Part shown: positions 1-11,472 of the stretch, one piece after another
Layout of the letters: each line of letters starts with the position of its first letter
Numbering within the stretch: the stretch's first letter is position 1
NCBI GenBank assembly: GCA_014218235.1
Contig: CM024753.1
Coordinates: 4,340,001-4,404,000 of the forward strand
Length of the DNA: 64,000 nucleotides
Direction of reading: 5' to 3'
Source: Colocasia esculenta
Taxonomy: Eukaryota; Streptophyta; Magnoliopsida; Alismatales; Araceae
The notes under the pieces: generated by a model
The model's input: only the letters and a program-made list of their open reading frames with translations
The model's database searches: none
What the model was told of the DNA's origin: nothing
Program-made: the position numbers and the translations under genes

Positions 1-1676
1 CGACACCAGAAACTGACTCGGACAACTAACACAGGTCTACCTCTCAGTCTCGCAGCCACGGACGAAAGGTCCAGCTGCCGCTCCACGTAAAAAGGTCAAG
101 CAACTGTGGAGACCAACTAAACACCACCACCTGTAGACCACACGGTCACAGGCCCATGCCTGGCACCTCTAGAGATCCTGGCCCGGAACTCTCTGGAGTG
201 AGGCATTGGAAAAGGACTAGCTGGGGTCCAGTATGTCTACTGGTGTCCGTACCCCCAACTACGAGCACGCTACAAGTGACTAAAAACAAGCACAACTGTC
301 ACTGTCCCACTGTCGTCTTTCCCTCAGCCAGACGTGCAACTCAACACAAGAGTGAGGGTGTCCAGGTCAGACGACACAGACCTCAACGGTACAACACAAG
401 TACCGGGACAAAGCCCCGAGCTAACAGCCTGGCTCACAAAGAACCTGGGGCACCCAACTGGAGAGGTAACCACGGTAGGCGTCGTACTACTCGCCACGTA
501 CACAAAACCACGTGCACGTCACACACAAACCACGTGAAACCTCACGTAAACCACAGTAACCACGGTCCACCACACGTGAACCCAACTGACTCGCGTAAAC
601 AACGCGTAGTCACTGATGTAAGTAACTAACAGCATACCCTGTATGCTAAACCCGTAAACCAAGTGCACTCAGTGCACCTCATGCGTCAACACACATGCAT
701 TATCGATAATTATCATAATTCAGTCCTTGCTGTTCATAGCCAGTAGGCGGCAACATCGACTGCCGCTTACACCAGGTCAACGGCAAGGGACCTGGCCGTT
801 AACCTCCTAGCTGAGGAGCTTGGCGACAAGCGATCTTGACGCCAAGTTCTCCGGCCATTTACCCTGCAGAAACCCTAATCCGGCTCTGCGGGTTTTCTAA
901 CCATTTTAACTATAGAAAATCATATAGAAACTACTCCTTTAACATGCAGGAACCCGATATAACCCACTACAACATGCTTTGCTTACTAAATTGCTCAAAC
1001 CACCCATTATCCCCGTATGGTGCAACTTTATCCGAACATGCATTATCATGCTGATTCAAGTGGGTTTGTCGTGTTTTAATGTTTCTACGGAGCTACCAGG
1101 GTTCGTCCCCTACCTCAGAACGCGTTAGAATCTCCCGCAATTCCCCCGGTTCACGCCGAGCCCTCCGCGAGCTCCCACGGGAATCGCACCACACCGCGGC
1201 GTTTCCTCGCGCAATTTGGCGACGCCACGCGTTCTACGATCGTCCAACTACTCCTCAGAACCTGTTAGAAGCGTCAGAAACACGGGGGCAACAAACTGGG
1301 GCAAGAGGGAGAGAGAGTGAGCTGAGAGAGCTGCCCTCGGGTGAGCCTATAACCTGCAGAACTGTCAGGTTGGCGTCAACCCCCATGCCGCCAGCAACGA
1401 TCGCCACACTTAGCGTCCACATCTACTGCCGCCAAGTTCAAGCAGTAAACGTCCACTAAGCTGGACGCCAACAAGTCAACGGTCATACCTGGCCGCCAAC
1501 TCCAACAGAACAGCAGCAGGTCCTATTTCATTTCAGGACCAACCCTGCTCTTCACCTGCTCAAACCACACATCCACACTACACATTCTACGCAACTGACT
1601 CACACTGGCCTCACAATGGCCGCCACATCCACAACACACATGATCCACATGGATCCGAAAGGCACGCGACGTTACA
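1..1676 (-). repeat. 3' LTR of element 1 (truncated by window edge)
   Basis: Bases 1-1676 repeat 7142-8803 almost base for base. The outer end on the plus strand is gttaca at 1671-1676, the complement of the TGTAAC that opens the LTR on the element's own strand. About 600 bases matching 6543-7141 lie left of the window. The LTR contains no gene; short open frames in it are chance. It contains GC-rich imperfect hairpins at 743-770, 775-804, 814-852 and 1450-1467. Confidence 0.93.
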
Positions 1677-1784
1677 TTACTATCATCTAAAAAGAAATTT
1701 TCGACCTCGAAATTCATAACACAACTCAAAGTCAAACAACTTAAATATACACAACTTTACAAGCACTATCATCTAAAAAGAAAA
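1677..1784 (-). other. Pre-LTR region with 19-bp direct repeat
   Basis: Between the end of the chromodomain reading frame and the 3' LTR, where the polypurine tract should lie. A 19-base word (actatcatctaaaaagaaa) occurs at 1679-1697 and again at 1765-1783. Seen on the element's strand this is a short purine/pyrimidine stretch ending just before the LTR, but no clean polypurine tract is visible. Confidence 0.5.
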
Positions 1785-3319
1785 TACACAAGCTTACTCA
1801 AACAGATAGGGATACCTTTAGCCATTTCCGTGGCCAACTCCCAGGTATCCTCACCTCCTAATCTATTTTCCCATCTCACTTTAACTAGCTCGATTTCTTT
1901 ATTCCTCAACTTCTTCATTTTTCGATCTGTGATCTGCACCGGATACTCTGGCATAGTCATGTCCGGCCTCAGGTCACCACCTTGATATCTAATTATTTGA
2001 GCTGGATCTTTAATACACTTTCTCAACATGGAGACATGGAAAATATCATGCACATTTGCAAAATCAGCTGGCAAATCCAGCCTATAAGCTGTTTCTCCAA
2101 TTCTTTCCAAGACTTGAAAGGGTCTCACATACCTTGGACTCAACTTTCCAGTCTTGCCAAATCAAATAATTCCTTTACTCGGGGAAACTTTCAGAAAAAC
2201 AAAATCTCCCACCTCAAACTGAAGTGGTCTCCTCCGCACATCTGCATAACTTTTCTGCCTACTTTGAGCTGCCTGCAATTTTTCTTTAATAAGCTTCACT
2301 ACCTCCGTGGTTTGCTGAATCAATTCAGGACCCACCATTTGCCTTTCTCCCACTTCATGCCAGTTCAATGGAGTTCTACATGGCCTTCCATACAAGGCTT
2401 CATACAGTGCCATCCCAAGACTGGTATGATAGCTATTATTGTAGGCAAACTCAACCATTCCCAGATGATGCTCCCAACTATCTCCCCAAACTAAACAACA
2501 AGCCCGCAACATATCTTCAATTGTCTGAATGGTCCTCTCTGTTTGACCATCTGTCTGGGGATGATAAGCGGAGCTATACCTCAATTCCCAACCAATTACC
2601 CTCTGCAGACTTCTCCAAAAACCAGAAGTAAATCTTGGATCTCTATCTGATACAATAGTCTTCGGAATACCATGCAGTGGAACAATTCTTTCAACATAAA
2701 TATTTGCCAATCTGTTCACTGTCCAAGACATACTTACTGCCACTAATCTGCAAACTTTAGTCAATCTGTCAACAAACACCCATATTCCATTATGCCCGGA
2801 ACTTGTCCTTGGTAAACCTGCCACAAAATCCATCGCAATATCATCCCATTTCCACTGTGGAATGGGTAACGGTTGCAATAGACCTCCAGGCTTCTGATGC
2901 TCTGCTTTAATCTGCTGACAGATAGCACATCTTGCCACAAATTCTGCTATTTCTTTCTTTATATGAGGCCACCAGAAATGCCTTCTTAAATCATGGTACA
3001 TTTTAGTACTACCGGGATGAATAGTGTACCTTGATTTATGAGCCTCTTCCAGAACTCGCTGCTTCACCTCTCTTTCTGCAGGAACAAACAACCTGCCTCG
3101 GAGCCTGACCACACAATTATCATCAATAGAAACCCCTTCCATTTTCACAATTTCCGCTAAACCTGCATTTGCTCTCTGAGCCTCAATGATCTGCCAATAC
3201 AAGGATGGCTCTATAGCACTAGCAGCTAGAATTGCCCGTCGCTGACTACTGGGCACATACAAGGAATTCTCTGCTACTTCTTCATACAACTTCCATTCTT
3301 TAATCATCATTAAATTCAT
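1769..3319 (-). pseudogene. Integrase and chromodomain-like tail of element 1
   Basis: Integrase inserts the cDNA copy into the host genome. Its zinc-binding head (HPG...CAICQQIK), the catalytic core (WDDIAMDF, VDRLTK, IVSDRDPRF, SSAYHPQTDGQTER, so the D-D-E acidic residues are present) and a GPY-like region (PFQVLERIGETAYRLDLP, VHDIFHVSML) follow in order. The integrase frame runs 3319 to 2162 and then shifts; the tail resumes in another frame at 2143 and stops at 1769. The tail resembles the truncated chromodomain of Tekay-type elements. Because of the frame change it is annotated as broken, though a base-call error cannot be excluded. Confidence 0.9.
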
Positions 3320-4949
3320 ATTGCCTTTCTGCTTAAGGCATCAGCTACAACATTGGCCTTACCCGGATGGTAAGCCAAACTGAAATCATAATCCTTCAGA
3401 TATTCAATCCATCTGCGTTGGCGAAGATTCAAATCTTTCTGCGAAAAGATATACTTCAAGCTTTTATGATATGTAAAAATTTCAAATCTCTCGCCATACA
3501 GATAATGCCTCCACATTTTTAAAGCAAATACAACTGCAGCTAATTCCAAATCATGAGTGGGGTAATTCTCTTCTGCTGGCTTCAATTGCCTGGATGCATA
3601 AGCTATCACTTTACCATGCTGCATAAGTACTGCACCAAGGCCTCTCCTTGAAGCATCAGTATACAACACAAAACCACCACTCCCTGCCGATAATGTCAAT
3701 ATAGGTGCTGATGTGAGTCTTTTCTTCAATTCCATGAAACTTCTCTGACATTCACCGGACCACACAAAAGGCACTCCTTTTCTAGTCAATCTAGTCATAG
3801 GTGCTGCGATCTTAGAAAAATCTTGAATAAAGCGCCTATAATAACCTGCGAACCCCAGAAAACTTCTAATCTCGGTTATTGATTTAGGCACTCCCCACCT
3901 AGACACGGCTTCCACTTTACTCGGGTCCACTGCTATTCCTTTAGCTGAAATAACATGACCCAAAAACTGAATTCCTTCAGCCAGAATTCACACTTACTGA
4001 ATTTAGCAAACAGCTGGTTATCTCTTAACAACTGCAAGGTAAACCTCAAATGAGCTGCATGCTCCTCTTCAGATGCTGAATAAATTAGAATATCATCAAT
4101 AAAGACCACAATGAATTGATCTAAATATGGATGAAAAATTCTATTCATCAGATCCATAAAACCTGCAGGAGCATTAGTCAACCCAAAAGGCATTACCACG
4201 AACTCATAGTGAGCATATCTGGTTCTAAACACTGTCTTGTCTATATCCTCTTCTTTAATTCTCAGATGATGGTATCCGGACCTCAAATCAATCTTAGAAA
4301 ACACCTTTGCTGATTGCAACTGATCAAATAAATCATCTATCCTCGGTAACGGGTACTTATTCTTGATGGTCACATCATTCAATTTTCTATAATCTATGCA
4401 CATTCGAAAGCTTCCATCTTTCTTTTTCACAAATAAAACCGGCGCTCCCCACGGAGAATGACTCGATCTAATAAAACCTTTATGCAGCAACTCTTCTAAC
4501 TGCTTTTTCAATTCCTTGAGTTCTGCTGGTGCCATCCGATATGGAGCTTTAGAAATCGGCATGGTACCTGGCAGCAATTCAATAGAAAAGTCCACCTCTC
4601 TATGTGGAGCTAAACCAGACAAATCTTCGGGAAAAACATCAGCAAATTCCCTAACCACGGGAACTGCTTCTACTGGCTGACTGGCCTCTACCAAACTTAC
4701 TGAGGCTAAATAAGCCACACACCCATCATTAATCAACTTTCTAGCTTTAATTGTAGAAATTAGAAACTTGGAGGTATAAAAAGGCATACCTTGATATTCA
4801 AACACTGCACCATTAGGATGACAAAATATGATCCTTTTCTTTCTGCAATCCAACATTGCTCCATACATTTCAAGCCAATCCATACCCAAAATGATATCAT
4901 AATCTGACAACTGCAGAGCATACAACGACCCGGCATCTAGTTCCCTCAA
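3316..4949 (-). pseudogene. Reverse transcriptase and RNase H of element 1
   Basis: RT copies the element RNA into DNA and RNase H removes the RNA strand. Visible motifs in order: KKKDGSFRMCIDYRKLN, PLPRIDDLFDQL, FSKIDLRSGYHHLRI, FVVMPFGLTNAP, VVFIDDILIYS (the catalytic DD), FLGFAGYYRRFI, LYTDAS and the RNase H end HPGKANVVADALSR. A frame change lies near 3960 inside the FLGHV-type box. A second lies near 3318 at the junction with integrase. Flanked by protease upstream and integrase downstream in the usual Ty3/gypsy order. Confidence 0.92.
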
Positions 4950-5200
4950 TCATAACAGGAGCTTCATCTATATAACTCGAAGTGAGCAAAAACTCACATG
5001 AAGGAACCTCCACCACTAACTCACAAGACTTCTCTTCTAAGGGATAAGCTATGCAATCCAGAAATTCTTCGGAAATAAAAGAATGAGAGGCACCCGAATC
5101 AAAAAAGACTCTTGCTGAATATTCATAAAGAGGAAAGTACCTTCTATCATATTTGACGCCTCTGCCTGGGCTCGGGTGATAGCCATAACCCGGCCTCTCC
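4897..5200 (-). pseudogene. Aspartic protease of element 1
   Basis: Retroviral-type aspartic protease, which cuts the gag-pol polyprotein. The active-site word FFDSGASHSFIS is plain near 5060-5110, and the second conserved part (YDIILGMDWL) lies in the next frame at about 4865-4895. The reading frame changes between the zinc knuckle and the protease (near 5150) and again near 4950. Typical for the position between gag and RT. Confidence 0.85.
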
Positions 5201-6329
5201 CTCGTTGCTGCGGTGCTCCTCTGCCACGACCTGCCTGTGGCTGCTGGAAATGCTGAGGCTGCTGCTGCTGCTGCACACCTCTGCCATACCCATATTCTCT
5301 TGCATAGGGACAATTGCGGATCAAATGTCCCGGCTGATTACAATTATAACATATGTACCCTGGAGGAACCATAGGCTGCCTGGCAGTGCTCTACTGCGAC
5401 TCCTCCACCTCAGGCCTACCACGGCCTTGCTGGAACTGCGGACGACCTCCCCATCCTCTTCCTTTTCCTTTAAGTGCTTGCTTTAATTTCTGACTCCACT
5501 TCCCAAAGCCTGATGAAGAAGGTCCTGCTGGTGCCTTGCCCTTGCTTGCACCTACTGTCTGCTGCGGTAGCCGGAAACTACCTGAACCTGACTCACCTGC
5601 CTGGCGAGTCCGGATAGACCTCTCTAAAGTAGCTGCCCTCTGCGCTGCCTCTTCCACTGTCTTGCACATAAGAGGTACTATCGCATCCTGCAATTCCACT
5701 CTCAATCCTCTGATAAAATACTCAACCATCATGTTATTATCAGAAACCACATATGGCGCATAACGGCTAAGTGCCATAAATCTCATCTGGTACTCTAAGA
5801 CTGAAGAGTTACCTTGCTGGAGAGTTCGGAATTGCTCTCTTTTCACTTGCTGCACTTGGATCGGAAAGAATGTATCATTAAACACTTCAAGAAACTCCGG
5901 CCAAGTGATAGCTTCTTCCGTCCTGCCTGCAAAAGTGGTTTGCATTTTCGATCGCCACAATTCCAAGACAAAACCTCTCAACTGATAAGCAGCTAATACC
6001 ACTCTATCTGCTGCTGAACATCTCATGGTTGCAAAAACCCTCTCTATTTCATGAACCCAATGCTCGGCGGTATCTGGATTCGGCCCTCCTGAATAGGTAG
6101 GCAGCTGCAATCTCAGAAATCTTTCAACTTGCATCACGGGTTCTTCAGCTAACTGCACTGGTGGCGGTGGTGGCACAGGTGCTACAAAAGGCACCTCCAC
6201 TCTCGGCGGAACTGGAGCAGCAGGTACTGCCTCTCCTTCCCCAGGTTGCACTGCAACTGGTGGCACTGGTGCCTGCTGATCCATTCTTGCTCGAATATCC
6301 GTGAGGCTCTCCCAAATTCTCTTTATCAT
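5049..6329 (-). pseudogene. gag with CCHC zinc knuckle, element 1
   Basis: Gag forms the virus-like particle that packages the element RNA. The first frame (6329-5391) holds a typical plant gypsy gag core (AEHWVHEIERVF, FFPIQVQQVKREQF, SVLEYQMRF). It ends in a TAG at 5391-5393. The same frame reopens directly and encodes a zinc knuckle CYNCNQPGHLIRNC (C-X2-C-X4-H-X4-C) near 5300-5345, an RNA-binding motif. So one in-frame stop separates gag core from knuckle. An upstream ATG at about 6384 starts a different frame that soon stops; the true start is uncertain. Confidence 0.88.
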
Positions 6330-6528
6330 CCGTTGGGTGCTTTCCTCGGATCATCTCCTCCACCACCCCAATCTCTTCTATCCGCCATTCCAGAAATTTC
6401 TACATACACAAAATACCAGGCAAACATCAAAACCACAAATTATCAAAAACCATGGTCCCTACCAGCAGTGTATAATGACCAAAATAAGGCTATGTATCTT
6501 TCTAATCCCTTATATTAACACGGACCTT

Positions 6529-6541
6529 GCTCTGATACCAA
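6529..6541 (-). other. Primer binding site of element 1 (initiator Met-tRNA type)
   Basis: On the minus strand this reads TTGGTATCAGAGC, complementary to the 3' end of plant initiator methionine tRNA, the usual primer for plant LTR elements. It lies one base inside the 5' LTR end at 6543, which fixes both the orientation and the LTR boundary. Confidence 0.9.
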
Positions 6542-6542
6542 C

Positions 6543-8803
6543 TGTGACGGAACGCCTCGGCCAAGCCCGTTAAACCGATAACGTACTTGATCGAGTCCGC
6601 TCCCGCGAACGGGCCGAAGCCTCGCAAGGGAAACCAAACCACAGTCAGTGAAACATAAAGGAACACACCACATTTCATATATATTTCACAGTTTTACATA
6701 GCCAAATTTCCAAAAACCGAAAAGAGGTACAACAGCCTGGGGCATACCCCGAGGTACAACTGAAGAAAGTAAACAACTACAAAACTACACTGCTGGAACT
6801 ACTCTGCTGGAGGTGCTGACCCTGCACCGCTACGACGCGGCCCTGAACTGGACGCCGGACGAGAGACGTCCTCCTCGCTCTCACCTGTGGGGGTAGGGGT
6901 GAGCATCTCTAGTCACTGGCTCAGTAGGGAACTCCCCCAAAACCGAGCAAAAACAAACACCATGAGTACGAATAGTAAATAGCACCAACAACTTACATAA
7001 CAGCTAAGCAGGTAAGTAAAGCTGTAAAAGTACTCACCGTCTGCCAACTACGAAGAAATACAGTAATAATTAAACGGCAAACTAGTACAGGTGTACAAGC
7101 TAAAGTAGAGACAGCCAACACGAGCCACGTGAACTGGTTCGCGACACCAGAAACTGACTCGGACAACTAACACAGGTCTACCTCTCAGTCTCGCAGCCAC
7201 GGACGAAAGGTCCAGCTGCCGCTCCACGTAAAAAGGTCAAGCAACTGTGGAGACCAACTAAACACCACCACCTGTAGACCACACGGTCACAGGCCCATGC
7301 CTGGCACCTCTAGAGATCCTGGCCCGGAACTCTCTGGAGTGAGGCACTGGAAAAGGACTAGCTGGGGTCCAGTACGTCTACTGGTGTCCGTACCCAACTA
7401 CGAGCGCGCTACAAGTGACTAAAAACAACACCACTGTCACTGTCCCACTGTCGTCTTTCCCTCAGCCGGACATGCAACTCAACACAAGAGTGAGGGTGTC
7501 CAGGTCAGACGACACAGACCTCAACGGTACAACACAAGTACCGGGACAAAGCCCCGAGCTAACAGCCTGGCTCACAAAGAACCTGGGGCACCCACTGGAG
7601 AGGTAACCACGGTAGGCGTCGTACTACTCGCCACGTACACAAAACCACGTGCACGTCACACACAAACCACGTGAAACCTCACGTAAACCACAAGTAACCA
7701 CGGTCCACCACACGTGAACCCAACTGACTCGCGTAAACAACACGCAGTCACTGAAGTAAGTAACTAACAGCATACCTGTATGCTAACCCGTAAACCAAGT
7801 GCACTCAGTGCACCTCATGCGTCAACACACATGCATTATCGATAATTATCATAATTCAGTCCTTGCTGTTCATAGCCAGTAGGCGGCACATCGACTGCCG
7901 CTTACACCAGGTCAACGGCAAGGGACCTGGCCGTTAACCTCCTGGCTGAGGAGCTTGGCGACAAGCGATCTTGACGCCAAGTTCTCCGGCCATTTACCCT
8001 GCAGAAACCCTAATCCGGCTCTGCGGGTTTCTAACCATTTTAACTATAGAAAATCATATAGAAACTCCTTTAACATGCAGGAACCCGATATAACCCACTA
8101 CAACATGCTTTGCTTACTAAATGCTCAAACCACCCATTATCCCGTATGGTGCAACTTTATCCGAACATGCATTATCATGCTGATTCAAGTGGGGTTGTCG
8201 TGTTTTTGTTTCTTCTACGGAGCTACCAGGGTTCGTCCCCTACCTCAGAACGCATTAGAATCTCCCGCAATTCCCCGGTTCACGCCGAGCCCTCCGCGAG
8301 CTCCCACGGGAATTGCACCACATCGCGGCGTTTCCTCGCGCAATTTGGCGACGCCACGCGTTCTACGATCGTCCAACTACTCCTCAGAACCTGTTAGAAG
8401 CGTCAGAAACACGGGGGCAACAAACTGGGGCAAGAGGGAGAGAGAGTGAGCTGAGAGAGCTGCCCTCGGGTGAGCCTATAACCTGCAAACTGTCAGGTTG
8501 GCGTCAACCCCCATGCCGCCAGCAACGACCGCCACACTTAGCGTCCACATCTACTGCCGCCAAGTTCAAGCAGTAAACGTCCACTAAGCTGGACGCCAAC
8601 AGTCAACGACCATACCTGGCCGCCAACTCCAACAGAACAGCAGCATGTCCTATTTCATTTCAGGACCAACCCTGCTCTTCACCTGCTCAAACCACACATC
8701 CACACTACACATTCTACGCAACTGACTCACACTGGCCTCACAATGGCCGCCACATCCACAACACACATGATCCACATGGATCCGAAAGGCACGCGACGTT
8801 ACA
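6543..8803 (-). repeat. 5' LTR of element 1 (2261 bp)
   Basis: Full LTR, bounded on the plus strand by tgtgacgg at 6543 and gttaca at 8798-8803. It matches 1-1676 over 7142-8803. It contains the same hairpins as the left copy. The five bases after its outer end, 8804-8808 (caaaa), are the expected target-site duplication; the partner lies beyond the left edge of the window. Confidence 0.93.
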
Positions 8804-9482
8804 CAAAAATCTACGAATCTCAGACACAGATCTGGGACTCTCCCACTGCAAAACTGCCTCAACCTTCGTTGGATCCACAGAAACTCCCTCACCTGAGATC
8901 ACGTGCCCCAAAAAGTGAACTTGTTGTAGCCAAAACTCACACTTACTAAGTTTGGCATACACCTGGTGCTCTCGCAGGTCTGCAACACGATCCTCAGGTG
9001 CTCGGCGTGCTCCTCCTCCGAAGTGGAGTACACCAGAATGTCGTCAACAAACACTACGACAAACCGGTCCAAGAACTGGTGGAACACCCGATGCATCAGA
9101 TCCATGAAGGCTGCTGGAGCATTGGTGAGCCCAAACGGCATCACCAAAAACTCAAAGTGTCATATCTGGTCCGAAAAGCAGTCCTCTCAATATCAGAATC
9201 TCTAATCCGCAACTGATAGTAGCCCGACCTCAAGTCAATCTTCGAAAAGACACGAGCAGACTGAAGCTGATCAAAGAGATCATCAATCCTAGGCAAAGGA
9301 TACCTATTCTTGATGGTCACTTGATTTAGCTTCCTATAATCAATACACAATCTCAGGCTACCATCCTTCTTCCTGACAAACAGAACAGGTGACCCCCACG
9401 AAGAAAAGCTAGGACGAATATAGCCCTTCTCCAACAACTCCTCAAGCTGCCTCTTCAACTCCCTCAACTCTGCTGGTGCCAT
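8804..9482 (-). pseudogene. Reverse transcriptase of element 2, truncated
   Basis: RT motifs RKKDGSLRLCIDYRKLNQ, RIDDLFDQLQ, FSKIDLRSGYYQLRI, VMPFGLTNAPAAFMDL and VVVFVDDILVYS are present. The frame changes near 9145 and again near 8950, where the KLSKCEFWLQQVHFLGHV box resumes. Truncated at 8804 by the insertion of element 1, in the stretch that links RT to RNase H. Confidence 0.9.
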
Positions 9483-9819
9483 ACGGTATGGTGCCTGTGC
9501 AAAAGGTACAGGCCAGGAACCAACTCAACAGTAACTCAATCTCTCTCTCTGGCGGTAGACCAGCAACTCTTCCGAAAAAACATCCGGAAACTCACACACT
9601 ACAGGAATGTCCCCTTCTCCCGAGGCAATTGGTCAAGAGTCACTGCAGAAAACTAGGAAACCCTGACAACCAGAAGCAAGTAACTCCCTGCCCTCAAAGC
9701 AGAAACTAAAAAGTGAGAAGTAAGAGGTACGATACATGGAAGTAGAACGCCGCTTCCCCAGGTATCCGCAAGTGCACCCTCTTCTTCTGGAAATCCATCA
9801 CTGCACCATACTGCTCTAA
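9483..9819 (-). pseudogene. Degraded protease-RT linker of element 2
   Basis: Continuation between the protease and RT frames of element 2. No single frame stays open here; short pieces correspond to the linker seen in element 1 at about 4550-4900. No other gene is visible. Confidence 0.55.
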
Positions 9820-10195
9820 CTAGTCCATACCCAAAATCACATCATAATCATGTAACTGCAAAGCAAACAGACGAGCTGACAACCACTGATCCTGCATCTG
9901 CACAGGTACCTCCTCGAGACAGTAGGACGTAAGGACAAAGTCCCCCGTCGGCAACTCTACTGCTAGCTCAACAGACTCTCCCGAACTCAACTCTCCAAGG
10001 GAGTCTAAAAACTCCTCAGACACAAAAGAGTGAGAGGCACCGGAATCAAACAAGACTCTAGCAGTATAACCAAAAACTGAAACAGTACCTTCCACTAGGT
10101 GAGCTGCCTCCGCGTCTGCACGGGTCAAGTGAGTAACACGACCTCTCCTCTCGACCCACCAGAACCTCCGGTCTGCTGACGCTGCTGCACGGTGC
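9820..10195 (-). pseudogene. Aspartic protease of element 2
   Basis: Contains VLFDSGASHSFVSEEFLD, the aspartic protease active-site box, and the later YDVILGMD box, closing in a stop at 9820. It starts in a frame different from gag, so there is a frame change near 10200. Confidence 0.85.
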
Positions 10196-11337
10196 CTACT
10201 GCTGCTGCTGCACTCGGGGCTGTGACTGGGTCTGCTGCTGCGGCACACGAGGTAACAAAGGACAATCTCGCGCCATGTGACTCATCTGGTCACACCGGTA
10301 ACACTGACTAGAAAAAGTACGTTGTACTTGCTGCGAAGGCTGACCTGTCGGCTGCTGAACACTCCCAACCGACTGCTGTCTCTGCTCTGCCTGCCTCCTA
10401 TCACGCCGAAACTTCCTCCGAGATCCCGACTTCGCCGTCGTCCCAGTAGAAGTGGACGCGTAGGAAGTCGCAGTCCTCGGGGTCGTCTGCACACTACCCA
10501 GCTGCTGTCGAGGCTGAGAAGGAACTACCTGTGTCTGAACCTCTGCACTCCGAGCACGAGTCCGCAAGGTGTCTGCCTCTAACGCTGCCGCTGTCTGATA
10601 GGCCGCATCCAAGTCTGTGACACGAGCAACTATCAGTGCCTGCCTGAGCTCTGGCCTCAATCCCCTCATGAACTGCTGAGTCCTCAAACCTTCATCTGCC
10701 ATAATCTGCGGAGCATAACGCCCTAGCTCTACAAATCTGGCCCTGTACTGCACTACAGTAAAGTCCCTCTGTTGCAAGTCCAGAAACTGGTACAACCTCT
10801 CTGTCCGGACGTAAGTAGGACAGAATGCTCTCTCAAAAGAAACGACAAACTCCTACCACGGAATCTGTCTAAGTGGATGAGACTGAAAAGTAGTCTCCCA
10901 CTCAGAGGACCACCAAGTCAACGCCTGCGCATGTAACTGGTAACTGGCTAGCAGCACTCGCTCCTCTGGAACACACTCCATGGAACGAAAAGTCTGCTCC
11001 ACTGCATCTAACAACGCCGCGCTGCATCTGGATCAGGCTGGCCCAAAAACTGAGGTGGCTGAAACTGCAAGAACTCCTCAACACCTTCCCAATACCACCT
11101 GACGTACCGGTGCATCATGGTGCTGCGCCAACAAACTGAGCCATCCCCTCAAGAAATCGAGTCATGTCTAAACCCTGAGCTACCTGAGGTGGAGGGGGCG
11201 CGGTAGCAATACCACTATGTGCGTCCTGTGGCAAAGGCTGCGTCTGTTAGGTGGCGGGGCGGTCTCCAGCCTCCTGACGAGTCGCCTGCTCAGCCACTCC
11301 CTCTCTAGGACGTCGCCTAGGTGCCATAAAACTATAC
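10196..11337 (-). pseudogene. gag with zinc knuckle of element 2
   Basis: Starts at an ATG at 11337-11335 (MAPRRRPREGV), about 120 bases inside the primer binding site. The gag core (QRDFTVVQYRARFVELGRYA, GLRPELRQALIV) runs to a CCHC knuckle, CYRCDQMSHMARDC, near 10270-10315. In-frame stops occur near 11250 and 11130 and the frame changes at least once, so it is not translatable as shown. Gln-rich linker after the knuckle, as in element 1. Confidence 0.82.
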
Positions 11338-11458
11338 ACAGAGCAAAAATACACACATAAATACACTAACTAACTCCGGGTTAAATAGCTGCAACTGTAC
11401 TCTTTATACTCTAAGTTAACATGATGAGTATTTTCTTATATATATCTCATCAGACCAG

Positions 11459-11472
11459 GCTCTGATACAAAT
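11459..11472 (-). other. Primer binding site of element 2
   Basis: On the minus strand it reads ATTTGTATCAGAGC, one or two changes from the initiator Met-tRNA complement TGGTATCAGAGC. It abuts the LTR end at 11473. Confidence 0.8.

Larger units (their letters stand above)
1..8803 (-). mobile_element. Ty3/gypsy retrotransposon, Tekay-like chromovirus (element 1)
   Basis: A nearly complete LTR retrotransposon on the minus strand. Reading right to left: 5' LTR (6543-8803), primer binding site, gag, zinc knuckle, protease, RT, RNase H, integrase, a chromodomain-like tail, and the 3' LTR (1-1676, cut by the left window edge). The C-terminal stretch after integrase, with words such as KLRNKEIELVKVRW and EDTWEL, matches the chromodomain-like end of Tekay/Del chromoviruses. 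The coding region changes frame at nearly every domain boundary and has an in-frame TAG after gag, so it does not read as one polyprotein here. The LTRs differ by roughly 1% substitutions by hand alignment, so the insertion is recent. It sits inside element 2. Confidence 0.93.

Noticed and set aside
156..629. Open frames inside the LTRs of element 1
   Set aside because: Not conserved between the two LTR copies; single-base length changes shift them. They are chance frames in GC-rich non-coding DNA.
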